Shown: positions 24,534-34,463, counted from the stretch's first letter. The stretch is DNA of 35,030 nucleotides from Verrucomicrobiota bacterium (GCA_021209225.1 JAJOIW010000004.1:1-35030); one strand, 5' to 3'. Made by a program: numbers and translations. Notes: generated from the letters alone by a model not told the origin.

Positions 24534-24623
24534 AATTGGTAAAGAGAAGATTAGGGACTGAATGCTTTTATGGCAAGCCGGTAATTTTGATTTTTTTAAA
24601 CTCAGAGGAGTCGGTATGCTGGA

Positions 24624-25541
24624 ATGGGCATGGCAGAGGCACTTCAGGTATTATTGAGAGCGACGGCGGACTGGTTGCAGTTGGAGCAACGTCGCGGGAT
24701 CCATTCCATCGTGGTGAATGAGGAGCTTTTGAGGAGCGTCGCACATAGCGGGGGAATTCACCCACAGGCGCAACCGGTCCGCCATAGCTTCAAGGAGCCG
24801 GTCACGATGGATTCAAAGAGCCCGAAAAGCCGGAAGATCACCATAGGACTGGAGACCTCACCCGAAGTTTCGCCTGCACAGAATCCGATCAGACGACCGG
24901 CCAGCGCCCGTTTGGACGACATGGAAATGTTGTCCCGGGAAGTACTTCCCTGCCAGCTTTGTCCACACTTGGCTCAATCCCGGAAGCAGGTTGTATTTGG
25001 GCATGGAAATCTGAATGCGGCATTGATGTTCATCGGAGAAGCCCCGGGCATGGAGGAGGACGAACAAGGTCTGCCATTTGTGGGGAAAGCCGGCCAATTG
25101 CTCAATCGCATGATTAAAGCTATGGGGCTGGATCGGGAGGATGTTTACATAGCAAATGTCCTCAAATGCCGGCCGGACACACCTGGCCAGGCGTATGGGA
25201 ACCGGAAACCGACACCGGAGGAGATGGAGCGATGCAATCCATACCTGTTAAGGCAGGTGGAGATCATCCAACCCAGGGTGATTGTGGCACTGGGTGCCAC
25301 CGCTTTGCAGGGATTGTTCGGAAATCCGAATGAGAGTATCACACGATCCAGAGGAAAGTGGCGCAGTTTCAGGGATATTCCGCTGATGCCAACCTACCAT
25401 CCTTCCTATCTTCTGCACAAGGAGTCGGTACCGGATCAGGCCATGATCGAGAAGCGGAAGGTGTGGGAAGACATGCTGAGTGTCATGGAAAAGCTGGACA
25501 TTCCAATCTCCGCCAAGCAACGGGGGTATTTTTCTCAATGA
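24624..25541 (+). CDS. Family 4 uracil-DNA glycosylase (Fe-S)
   Basis: DNA-repair enzyme that removes uracil from DNA and carries a [4Fe-4S] cluster. 305 residues: an N-terminal extension of about 105 residues that is poorly conserved, then the catalytic domain. Visible motifs are [17 protein letters not shown] (first two cluster cysteines), the active-site [31 protein letters not shown] (third cysteine), a PEEMERC (fourth cysteine), [10 protein letters not shown] and [10 protein letters not shown] (HPS motif). Full-length domain with no missing key residue. ATG codons at 24624 and 24630 both work. An ATG at 24615 in another frame has a better Shine-Dalgarno (AGAGGAG) but only a 13-codon frame. 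It ends 6 bp before the convergent LysR gene. Confidence 0.93.
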   Translation: MGMAEALQVLLRATADWLQLEQRRGIHSIVVNEELLRSVAHSGGIHPQAQPVRHSFKEPVTMDSKSPKSRKITIGLETSPEVSPAQNPIRRPASARLDDMEMLSREVLPCQLCPHLAQSRKQVVFGHGNLNAALMFIGEAPGMEEDEQGLPFVGKAGQLLNRMIKAMGLDREDVYIANVLKCRPDTPGQAYGNRKPTPEEMERCNPYLLRQVEIIQPRVIVALGATALQGLFGNPNESITRSRGKWRSFRDIPLMPTYHPSYLLHKESVPDQAMIEKRKVWEDMLSVMEKLDIPISAKQRGYFSQ

Positions 25542-25547
25542 TGCCCA

Positions 25548-26471
25548 TCAGGCATCCGTCATCAGCTCGTTCGGTAAAAAATTGACCGCGGCACAGGCTT
25601 CAATGAACTTCTCCTCAATCAGCGAAAGCCGCTTCTCATTCCAAGTCAGGAACCCCCACTGCCGCATCAGTTTTTTTCGAGCAATCGGCAGGCATGTCAT
25701 CTCGGCGGAGGAAATTTCCTTGCGGGCAATCCATGGAGCCACGATGCCTATGCCGAGGTTCAAGCGAACCAGTTCTTTTGTGGCCACCATGGATCCGAGT
25801 TCCATCACGTGGTCGAGTTCAAAGCCTTGCTGTTTGAAATATTCGGCCACCATTTGAAATGTGAAGCTGGCCCGATCATAGAGGATATACTGCTGGTCCG
25901 GGATTTCGTCGCGCTTCACTTTCCCCTGCTGCGCCCAGGAATGTTCTTTCGAGACCAGGAAGGAAAGCTGATCCTGAAACCACGGGCGGAATTCCAGCTG
26001 GGTTTCACTCTTCGGCTTCATGGCAATGGCAATATCCACTTTGCCCGAGCGAAGCAGGTTGATCGAGTCCTGAGAATCCCGTGAGTGAAGATTGATGATC
26101 GAGGTCGGAAAATCGGATTTAATCGACTTAAGCACGGATGGAAGCAGGTACTCGCAGATGGTTGAACTGGCGACTACCCGCAACCGGGGTTGTCCCCAAT
26201 GATTGAGATTTTCTATCGATACCCGTGCCTGGGCCATCTGATCCAGAATTTTTTGTGAGTAGATATAAAGCTGTTCGCCTGCCTGAGTGAGGAGTGCTTT
26301 TTTGCCCAACCTGTCGATTAATTTACAGCCCAAATCCTGTTCGAGGGCCTTCATGGAATGGCTTACAGCGGACTGGGTCAGATTCAGTTCTTTCGCTGCA
26401 AGAGTAAAATTTTCATGTTTAGCCAGACAAACAAAGGCTTTAAGCTGACGGCTGTCTATAGTGTGATTCAT
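25548..26471 (-). CDS. LysR-family transcriptional regulator
   Basis: 307 residues, usual LysR length. The N-terminal winged helix-turn-helix reads DSRQLKAFVCLAKHENFTLAAKELNLTQSAVSHSMKALEQDLGCKLIDR, with the expected LTQSAVS recognition helix. The effector-binding domain follows from about residue 80 (LRVVASSTICEYLLPSVLKSI; KVDIAIAMKP). It acts in the cytoplasm as a DNA-binding regulator responding to a small molecule. Its target is unclear: the neighbouring genes are a uracil glycosylase (convergent) and a lipoprotein, neither divergent from it. The frame opens at 26513, but the ATG at 26471 (or 26474) is chosen because GGA lies 6 bp before it and the domain begins there. Confidence 0.93.
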   Translation of the reverse strand: MNHTIDSRQLKAFVCLAKHENFTLAAKELNLTQSAVSHSMKALEQDLGCKLIDRLGKKALLTQAGEQLYIYSQKILDQMAQARVSIENLNHWGQPRLRVVASSTICEYLLPSVLKSIKSDFPTSIINLHSRDSQDSINLLRSGKVDIAIAMKPKSETQLEFRPWFQDQLSFLVSKEHSWAQQGKVKRDEIPDQQYILYDRASFTFQMVAEYFKQQGFELDHVMELGSMVATKELVRLNLGIGIVAPWIARKEISSAEMTCLPIARKKLMRQWGFLTWNEKRLSLIEEKFIEACAAVNFLPNELMTDA

Positions 26472-26616
26472 CATAATTCCATCGACAATGAAGTCGCATG
26501 AAGAAATCAGCATTATTTAAGCCAAACAGGACTATGAGTTACTTTTGTAGAAGAAATTCCTGAAGTTTGTGGATGGTGGATTGAATCGCAAATGACAATG
26601 GCGATGGGATGAGGGA

Positions 26617-28050
26617 TCAGAGGGACGGGGTATTGGAGTCGCGGAGGATCTGGAAGAGAGCGGAGCCCAATTGGTGGTGTGCCCTGGGAGTATGAAGCCG
26701 GCGCTGCCCATCCAGCAACCAGACATCGGGAAGGATTTTAGGCGGAAAAAGCTTAAAAAATGGGAGGTTCTCCGCTTGATTCGGATCAATGGCATAAGTG
26801 GCGCAATCGGGTTGGGATTTCAGGTATTCGAGGAACTCGTCAGCTGAAATGGGCTGTGAATCATGAGGCACGTGCACGTGCACGATGGCCAGGCTGTCTG
26901 GGGAGTTGGAGTTGGATTTTTCGGCGAGTGCGAGCAGATCCTGAAGGAGGGATCGGGTCGGTTGATTCATCAGGGACCAGAAAACCAGGGCAACCGCCTT
27001 GTGCGGAAGCCGCGTCAGAGGAAGCGCCTGGGAATCGGATTGGAGAGGAGAAGTCCAGATCAGGTCCACTTTATTGCCGATAAACTGGTCCTGCATCAAC
27101 TCGAGGTGCAGGACCTCATCCATTGTGGACAGGGCAGTGGCGGCATCATGAACCAGTTCAGGGGTGGGTTTGAGCTGGATAACCTTCTGTATGTGAGAAC
27201 GGGCTGCCTCCAATTGACGGAATGAAAATAATGAAGCGGCAAAGTCCAAGCGCAGGCTGGCGGATTCGGCGGCAAGATCCGGGGACGCTGAGGAGTTGTC
27301 CAGGACTTCCGTGATACGACTCATCACGCGCTGGAAATCATTGGTTTGACGGAGGGAATGGTATATCTGGAGTGGGGTTCGCAGGAGATCGATGGAGATG
27401 ATTTTGGAGGGAAACTTGTTCAGGAGTTGATCGGTGCCCGTTTCCAGAGCATGAGCCATCGCCAGCATGCCGTTGGGTCGCTCACGCAGAGCGGCCTGCT
27501 GGACTGCCCGCACAAGTATCTGGTACTTTTCCTCCAGGCTCACGGACGGGTCGTTCAAGGAGCCCAACACAATGTCGCTGAGTCTTTGGACCGCTGGCTG
27601 GAAATTCTGGGAGGCGAGCTGGGTGACCCATTGCTTTTCCAACTGGCTCACTTCACGGGCGAGTGCATGTGAAGGCGACTGATCAACGAACTGGCGGGCA
27701 ACCTTTGAGGCTTCCCACACCGTGCCGAGAAATTGCTCTTTGAGATGATCAATGGTTTCCTGGTCGATCTCATCCGGGAGGTTCTGCACCCGGGATTCGA
27801 GATCGAGAATGGTCTGTTGAGCGGCAAGAACCTGATCGTATGTGATGGATGGCTGGTTCCCAAGATCCGCACTCGGGGCCACCTGGATAGGAAATGCGCT
27901 GGGGGAATTCTCAACAGCTGCCTCCAAGGCCTGACTGGTTGGTTGAGAAGTCACGGGATTGGAATTCTCAGAGCGCTTGCATCCCGGCCCGGATAAAGCA
28001 AGGACCAATCCGCAGATACAGAAGGCCTTTCCGGAAAGTGAGGAACGCAT
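26617..28050 (-). CDS. Probable lipoprotein with a thioredoxin-like C-terminal domain lacking the CxxC motif
   Basis: 477 residues. The start (MRSSLSGKAFCICGLVLALSGPGC) is a signal segment with a possible but imperfect lipobox. Residues about 30-330 are mostly helical and soluble, with tetratricopeptide-like spacing (AVQRLSDIVLGSL, QILVRAVQQAALRERPNGML, RSHIQKVIQLKPTPELVHDAATAL). The last 130 residues fold like TlpA/thioredoxin (KAVALVFWSLMNQPTRSLLQDLLALA, LAIVHVHVP, LPFFKLFPPKILPDVWLLDG, with the cis-Pro-like VWLLD). At the redox site the usual CxxC is MNQP, so disulfide chemistry is unlikely. Start choice: ATG 28050 follows the upstream gene's stop by one base, giving translational coupling. 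The long open frame to 28431 runs across that gene in another frame and is not coding. Confidence 0.8.
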   Translation of the reverse strand: MRSSLSGKAFCICGLVLALSGPGCKRSENSNPVTSQPTSQALEAAVENSPSAFPIQVAPSADLGNQPSITYDQVLAAQQTILDLESRVQNLPDEIDQETIDHLKEQFLGTVWEASKVARQFVDQSPSHALAREVSQLEKQWVTQLASQNFQPAVQRLSDIVLGSLNDPSVSLEEKYQILVRAVQQAALRERPNGMLAMAHALETGTDQLLNKFPSKIISIDLLRTPLQIYHSLRQTNDFQRVMSRITEVLDNSSASPDLAAESASLRLDFAASLFSFRQLEAARSHIQKVIQLKPTPELVHDAATALSTMDEVLHLELMQDQFIGNKVDLIWTSPLQSDSQALPLTRLPHKAVALVFWSLMNQPTRSLLQDLLALAEKSNSNSPDSLAIVHVHVPHDSQPISADEFLEYLKSQPDCATYAIDPNQAENLPFFKLFPPKILPDVWLLDGQRRLHTPRAHHQLGSALFQILRDSNTPSL

Positions 28051-28051
28051 A

Positions 28052-28874
28052 CTATGCTGTATTCGGGCTGCCAGACGGAACTGAATCAGATGTTGCATGA
28101 GTTTGAGAATGCTGAAGGCGTTTGATTTTTGCGAGCAGGATGAGAAGTCTCCTGGGATTCCGGATATTATAGACATCGGCTTCCCGCAGATCATCCGGCG
28201 GGTTCTGGATGGCCAGACCCAGGGCATAAGTGAGAGCGTCCATATCCCGCTCAGAAAGTGGCGGGGTGATTTGCGGGGATTGAGAGGATTTAGCCTGGAT
28301 CCGGGCCAACTCAACGAATGGGGCGCAGGGTTCGAGGCATGGGATGACGGACGGTTGGTCCGGTGGATCGGGGGGGGATGGATGGACCGGACCATTGACG
28401 GGACTTGAGACAGAACCTGGCATCGCAACAACCCGCAACAGCATCACTGAGATCCTCGGGTGAGATCAGCTGGGTGACCCGATACATACCAGTCTGTCGC
28501 TGGGAATAATCCCAATAAGTTTGAGCAGCTGAGGATCCTCGCTGGGAGAAGTGGTAATAATCGGCAACAAACCCGGGGTAAATGGTGTCGAGCGCATCCA
28601 CCAGATGTGCTCGTGAATCGGTTGTGAACCACCATCCCGGAATTAAATCAGGCGCTGACTTGATGGGACGAAAGCGGCCACTTGAATTGTGAGAAGCCAT
28701 CGATCGCAGCTCTTTGATGGAACAAACCCGGAGATCAGCCAGATCAGACTGGCGGTCAGCGACATGGAGCAGGACCCAATTCGCTGCATCCTGTCGGAGC
28801 ACGATCTGGCCGATGACAAATTCGCCATCAACCTGGTTTAAGAGGTGGTCTATTGCCGGATGATAAAAATGCAT
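28052..28874 (-). CDS. DR2241-like Fe-S protein with an apparent one-base insertion
   Basis: About 273 residues after repair. The N-terminal half (about 1-145: FVIGQIVLRQDAANWVLLHVAD, ELRSMASHNSSGRFRPIKSAPDL, WWFTTDSRAHLVDALDTIYPG, QTGMYRVTQ) resembles the DR2241-type domain. A cysteine cluster follows (CCDARFC, Cys149/150/154; then IPCLEPC, Cys179/183) that would hold an iron-sulfur cluster, then a helical tail (CAPFVELARIQAKSS). As sequenced, the cysteine groups are in different frames, separated by a run of eight C on the coding strand (28370-28377). Seven C would join them. The tail stops at 28052, one base before the lipoprotein start, so the two are a coupled operon. Related sequences are linked to cobalamin or siroheme-type metabolism, but the role here is open. 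Confidence 0.8.
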
Positions 28875-28908
28875 AACGCGGACGAATTTTAGCCTGAAAA
28901 TGAAAATT

Positions 28909-28940
28909 AAAAACCCCGGAGGATAAAAATCGCGCCGGGG
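28909..28940 (-). terminator. Rho-independent terminator of the immunophilin fusion gene
   Basis: On the minus strand CCCCGG, a 15-nt loop, CCGGGG, then TTTTT. It lies 29 bp after the stop codon of the cyclophilin-FKBP gene. The loop is longer than usual, so this is somewhat weaker than the other terminators. Confidence 0.75.
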
Positions 28941-28968
28941 ATGGGAATTTACCGGGAGTAAGCAGGAA

Positions 28969-30060
28969 TCAATCGATAATTTTGAGCAATTCCACCTTGA
29001 AGATCAGAGTGGATCCACCGGGGATGAGGCCATTGCCAATGTCACGATTCCCGTATGCCAGATCGGATGGGATCCATAATGTGGCGATTGAGCCTTCAGG
29101 GAGAAGCTGCAAGCCTTCAGTCCAGCCAGCAATGACGCGGTTGAGTGGGAATTCCGCTGGCGTATTGCGTTTGTATGAACTGTCAAAGACAGTTCCATTC
29201 AATAGCTTTCCCTCGTAATGCACCCGAACTTTGCTGCTGCCGGATGGTTTGGGTCCGTTGCCCAGTGATTCAATGCGGTACTGGAGCCCGGAAGCAGTTT
29301 CGACCACTCCTTCATTTGATTTATTGCCATTGAGGAATTCCTTTCCAAGCCGCATGTTGCTCTTGGACAGGTCAACGAGTTCGTCAAATGCCTCCTGATC
29401 ATTGCGGAAAGCCTGAGCTTTTTCACCAATCCGCTCGATTGTCACCTTTTCAATCGTGTCTCCATTGGCAATCTGGTTGACGACATCCATGCCTGTGACG
29501 ACCTTTCCAAAAACTGTATGCTTGCCGTCAAGCCAATCTGTTGATTTGTGAGTTATGAAAAACTGACTGCCGTTGGTGCCGGGTCCCGCGTTGGCCATGG
29601 ACAAAATACCAGGTCCTGAGTGCCGCAATTCCGGATGGATTTCATCGCGGAACCGATAGCCCGGGCCGCCACTTCCATTGCCGTCCGGGCAGCCTCCCTG
29701 AATCATGAAATCCGCAATGACCCGGTGAAAGGTCAGACCATCGTAGTAGGGCTGACCAGCCCGCGTCCCGGTCTTTAATTTGCCTTCAGCCAAACCGGAA
29801 AAATTGATGACAGTCAGGGGTGTCTTCTCAAATTCGAGGTTGAGAAGAATTTCTCCTTTATTGGTTTTAAGACGGGCATAAAGACCATCTTCAAGTTGGG
29901 AATCATTGTCTGATGCAGGCACTGTTTTTGGGTTTTGGGATTCAGTTGGTGGCGATGTCTGATCGGATTCAGAATTCTGTGCCTGAGTGCTGGCCATCCA
30001 ACCTCCGCAGGTCAGAGCCAGGACATATAGGTATGATCTATGAATCGACGTCATTTTCAT
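28969..30060 (-). CDS. Secreted cyclophilin-FKBP fusion peptidyl-prolyl isomerase
   Basis: 363 residues joining two unrelated families that catalyse cis-trans isomerisation of proline peptide bonds. A signal peptide (MKMTSIHRSYLYVLALTC...STQAQ) precedes a Ser/Gln-rich linker. The cyclophilin domain, about 60-210, has FHRVIADFMIQGGCPDGNGSGGPGY and NGSQFFITHKSTDWLDGKHTVFGKV, with the catalytic Arg in FHRV. The FKBP domain, about 255-363, has VRVHYEGKLLNGTVFDSSY, GWTEGLQLLPEGSIATLWIPSDLAYG and GLIPGGSTLIFKVELLKI. A short helical linker joins them. Both domains look complete. This cyclophilin-then-FKBP order is the CFBP type of dual immunophilin. A periplasmic folding role for the large exported proteins nearby is inferred. 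The ATG at 30060 is preferred over 30156 because it starts the signal peptide. Confidence 0.93.
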   Translation of the reverse strand: MKMTSIHRSYLYVLALTCGGWMASTQAQNSESDQTSPPTESQNPKTVPASDNDSQLEDGLYARLKTNKGEILLNLEFEKTPLTVINFSGLAEGKLKTGTRAGQPYYDGLTFHRVIADFMIQGGCPDGNGSGGPGYRFRDEIHPELRHSGPGILSMANAGPGTNGSQFFITHKSTDWLDGKHTVFGKVVTGMDVVNQIANGDTIEKVTIERIGEKAQAFRNDQEAFDELVDLSKSNMRLGKEFLNGNKSNEGVVETASGLQYRIESLGNGPKPSGSSKVRVHYEGKLLNGTVFDSSYKRNTPAEFPLNRVIAGWTEGLQLLPEGSIATLWIPSDLAYGNRDIGNGLIPGGSTLIFKVELLKIID

Positions 30061-30118
30061 AAGTAATGGATAGCAGAAACTGCCCGAAGGTCCAAATGAC
30101 TTTTGCTTCAGGCTGAAG

Positions 30119-30148
30119 AAAAACCCGGCTGGGATATCCCAACCGGGT
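30119..30148 (-). terminator. Rho-independent terminator of the giant PA14 protein gene
   Basis: On the minus strand ACCCGG-t-TGGGATATCCCA-g-CCGGGT is followed by TTTTT. Two stacked stems have a small mismatch. It lies 45 bp after the stop at 30193, just upstream of the immunophilin fusion start region. Confidence 0.88.
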
Positions 30149-30192
30149 CTGAACAAACAAATGACTGAATGATAATCTCAATCAGAAGAAAC

Positions 30193-33100
30193 TTATGGCA
30201 CCACCCGGAAGAACTTGGCTCCAGTGGCTACAGCCTCAGAGTATGGGCTGGAAGCACCGGTAACATCAGTCCATGGGCCGTTGATGGTCGGGGCGGACTG
30301 GAGTTTTCCGGTGTATGTGATGGAGATATTTCCACCACTGAGCGCGACGCTGGAGATGACAGCATCCACTGGGTTCACAACTTCAATCAGGGAGATTGGT
30401 GAAGCAGTCGTGTAAGCATTGAATGCAGCATCGTCGTTCGGGTCGTTGATGAGGTGACGAACTCCAGATCTGTCCATCGTCCACCATTCGACGTTTGCTC
30501 CGCCCCCACCTTCAAACCACAACAAGCGGAATGGGTAGATACCAGGCTGAGGAACGATGAAACGGAAGAGTGTATCCGAAGCACCACGCCCTGCGTCGAA
30601 GAGACCGAGTCTCATGTCGTCAGCGCTGATGGCTGGGTTTTGTCCGTGGGTCACAAGGAATCCATCGTCTGAGTTCACTGCCATGGTGACAGGTCCAGCG
30701 GCTGGGAATTCAATGTAGGTGATCACTTCCCAGGTGATGGAATCAGTGCTGGTGGTGGACATCAAACCGGCTTCAACCATGCCCAGGTCATTACCGAATC
30801 GACCAGCGGCCGATCCATCCCCGTCCTGGTTGTGGTTGATGTAATCGACGACAACATCATCGACTTCGAAATCAATGACACCGAAGTTGCCGGCGATCTG
30901 TTGTTCAGCGAGGGCGATGGTGGTTCCACGGTTGGCACCAGCGGAATCCAAGCCCTGGCGTGCGGAGAGAAGCATCCCTGGGTCACCGGCTCCCGTGAGA
31001 GGTGCGGCATACATCAGCGATGGAATGTTTTCGGTCTGGAATGTCCAGGACTGAGTTTCCTGAGCGCCTCCGGTTGTAGAGTAGCTGACTGAGACGGAGA
31101 CGGATCGGTTGAGTCCGTAATTTTCCGAGCCACCGGCGAAAGACACATTTGTGGTGTCCCCGGTTTTGACCACAGTCGCAGTAACGGTCTGGCCATTGAC
31201 TTTGAGCACAACAGATGCAGGATCGACAGCATCAGAAATACTGTCGCGGAGATCGAAGCTGATACCTGTGCTGTCTATCTGAACTCCAGTGGCTCCATTG
31301 GCTGGAGATGCTGCCAGGATGGTGATTCCATCGTAAGCAGGCTGATAGCCCCAGAGGAATTCAGCAGGAATCGGGAGAGATCCGTTAGCCAGTGCCTCTG
31401 GAGATCCATCGGCAGAGAAGCTCCAGGCAACGGCCGTGTTGTCACCGCCGCCACCTTCGGAAACAATCGCTTCCACGTAGTAGATCTGATCCGCCTGCAG
31501 GCCAATCGGTTCGGACTGGTTTCCAGCCTGGTCGAATTCGCGGATTGCGTTCCAGTTAGGTTCATTGGCGATCATGATGGAGTTCTCTGGGGAATCATCG
31601 CTTGAGAGCCAGAGTTCGGCATTGTCATCGTTGGCGATACCGAAGATATAATCACCGGTTTGAGATGGTTTGATGAAACCGAAGATGACCTGAGCATATC
31701 CTTCAATCACATCTCCAGGAGGAGCGACGTTGATATCTCCAGTGGCTGGGGATTCAAAATAGGTGGTTGAAGTACTGCGGCGGGCGCGGATATCGCTGAT
31801 GTTTGCTCCGGTTCCGTAAGCAGCAAAGCCTCCCGGATATATGCCTTTTCCGCGATCTGCAGCAGGGTAGAATGCAAGATCACCTGGGGCGTGGTTGTAG
31901 AAGAGAACAGACAAACCACCCTGGCGCAACTGATAGGAGACGAAACTTCCACCACCAGTGACAGGATTGGCGGCATCAGCCATGTCAGTCACGCCACTGA
32001 CGGCCACAGTGTACTTGGTGGCGTCAGCCTGAACGGCAGTCGTGATCAGAACACCATTCGCTCCGTTCATGGCAACAGACTCAATAGCGAGTGCGCCACC
32101 AGGACCTGTGATCGTGTAGTTGGCGGCATTGGTTGCGGAAGCCTGGTTGACATTTTCGCTGAAAGTGATGAATACATACTTTTGAGCGGCGGAGCCAGAA
32201 ACGAGGTAATTGTTGGGGGCGACGGTGTCAGGAGCGACCGAAACCTGAACAGTGCTGGATGTTGCTTCACTGAACCAGTTGGAGGCAACCACATAATATC
32301 CGCCTGCGTTGGATGGGTGAGCGGCAAAGCTGTAGGAGCGTGAGGTGGCTCCATCGATCATGATGGGCTCGCCACCACCGGCGGGAACGCGGTACCACTG
32401 GTATCCGCCACCATTTGGGTATCCCCCAACGACAACAGACATAGTGACGATCTCGTGCTCATTTGCAGAGGCGCCGACGGGCTCTGTGGCAATATTAATG
32501 TCACCGACATCTGGGCCGAGGTAGTTGATGCTGACATCGTCAAACCAGTGGGACTGCCAGGCACCGCCAGTGCGTCCACCGAATCCTGCCTGAGCATTGA
32601 GAACACCTTCCCATTCCACGTCCACACGATCCATGATGGTGACACCGTCGTAGATCACGGTGGCAAATCCGTCGATGCTGAGATCGACGGAAACCGGGAA
32701 CCAGTCCTGACCGCGGTGAATCGAAGGAATACCTGCGGCGTTCGTGGTTGGAGCACCACCAACGGTGACTTCAGGAGTGGCCACGAATGCACGGGACTGG
32801 TTCTGGTATTTGATTTCAATACCGACACCAAGGTCGGAACCACCGGAAGACCAGTTGTCGAAGGAGACAACCAATCCAGCAGGGGCATTGGCTTCCCCGC
32901 CGGCATAACCCTCTTCAGACTGAGGATATGTGCCTGTTGGCATATCATCGGCCACGTTGAAGGAGAAACCGTCCGCCGGGCGGCCAGATGTGTCACCGAT
33001 GCGGGCCTGGAATTCGAAAGTCACCTGCTGGATGTCGCGGCGCTCAGTCAGGAGAGCAGCACCGAGTTGATCTCCAACACCGTCGGTGATCTTGAGGTAA

Positions 33101-34463
33101 CCGGAATTCCCTACACCACCGGTGTCGCGAACTTCAGCGGATCCATAGATTTCCAGTTCATCCGCGTTCAACCCACTGTTGAAATCGTAAATGACAGGAA
33201 TGCCCCCTTCGAAGAGGAGGTTTCTTGTGGTGTCTTCGATGGTGTTTGGAGTTGCTGCCAAATCATCAATGCCAGAAACGTCCACGGTGATGGTGTCACC
33301 GCGCTGGAAATCGAAGTTGGCGAGAATGATGACATCGGTACCATCCCCTTTGAGCTGTGGGTGATCGGTCAGGATCTGGGCACCTGCAGGAAGGGCGGCA
33401 CCATCGACGCGGTAGTTGGCTGGGTTAGTCGCCTGAGTCAGGTTGATTTTCTCACTGAATGGGACAATCAGGGCATTCGGGTTTCCACGATGGTCGATAA
33501 AACCAACAGCTGGAACATCGGTGTCTGGTTCGACTGTCAATTCAAATTCCTCGGTGAGGGTACCATTGACAGAAGCACGGTATTTGTTGCCGTCGTTGGC
33601 CATAATTGCTTCGACGGAGATGAGTGGTGAGACGGCGCCGGGGATGTCAGTCCACCCACCGGTACCTGTGTTGATCTGCCACTGAATGGTGGCTTCCCCA
33701 TTGAAATCGAATTCAACAATGAAATCCGTGGTGCCGCGTTCGGGAACCAAGCGCTCGAGTTGAGTGAATTCATTCGGATAGGTAATCAGGCTTTCAACTT
33801 CAGAGACACCATTGATGCCCATGGCGAATGAGGAGACATCCCGTTGCACGTATGCGGCTGGAAGCACAGCCGCTGGACTGCCATCAAGTGACCATCCAAC
33901 CTGGACGAAATCTCCACCGCCGCCCTCTTTCATGAGGACTTCGAAGTAATATCCCTGACCCGCTACGAGGTCAATTGGAGCAGAGGCATTCGCGGTGAGT
34001 GCGTTACAGCACCCAGCTTCCTGGACGATCATACTGGCGTTGCCACGGGTATGATCTGTGCTGAGCCAGATCTGGGAAGCATCATGGATCGGACGTAGAA
34101 AACATAAGATCCGGTTGCGGGAGGATAGAGGACGCCAGTCAGGGCAAAGCCATAATCGTTGAGTCCAGTGTCACCAGTGCCAAAAGGCTGGGGGTATTCG
34201 ATAAATCCAGTGGAGGTTTCGATCACACCGGAGATTCCATTTTCACCAGCCACGGCGGTGACTTTTTCCACGAGTTCCGGAGAATTCGGATACTGCGGGT
34301 CGTCCAGAAGGTTGGCTACGGCAGTTCCACCAATGGCGGCGCCGCCCAATCCTGCACTCCCGTAGATACGCATATCCACGGCAGCTTGAGAAGCGAGTGG
34401 GGCCACAGCGATCATCACGCTGAAACACCACGTCAAGGTTGTAGTCAGTTTATTCTTGTTCAT
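30193..34463 (-). CDS. Giant secreted PA14/lectin-like multi-domain protein, with an apparent one-base deletion
   Basis: About 1423 residues after repair. A signal peptide (MNKNKLTTTLTWCFSVMIAVAPLASQA) leads to a first PA14-like domain. Then come an Ig-like segment (AVGFIDHRGN...), a legume-lectin/concanavalin-like domain (DGFSFNVADDMPTG; SGYLKITDGVGDQLGAALL), another Ig-like segment, two further PA14-like units (each with GGGGDNTAVAW- or GGGGANVEWW-type cores), and the C-terminal module GKLQSAPTINGPWTDVTGASSPY. PA14 and lectin domains suggest binding of sugars at the surface. The first PA14 is split: the frame breaks at about 34086, where VFYVRS should continue DDASQIWLSTDHTRGN and needs one added base. 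The protein is rich in Gly, Ala and Asp, consistent with a secreted product. A terminator follows. Confidence 0.82.

Noticed and set aside
24615-24656. ATG at 24615 with a good ribosome-binding site ahead of the uracil glycosylase
   Set aside because: It opens only 13 codons in another frame. It could be a leader peptide, but nothing else supports that.
28050-28431. Upstream extension of the lipoprotein open frame
   Set aside because: It overlaps the Fe-S protein gene in another frame, is Pro/Ser/Arg-rich and would destroy the N-terminal signal peptide.
32455-33630. Long open frame (391 codons) on the plus strand, opposite the giant PA14 gene
   Set aside because: It is the antisense shadow of a biased-composition gene with clear domains on the other strand; it has no recognisable family and no good ribosome-binding site.
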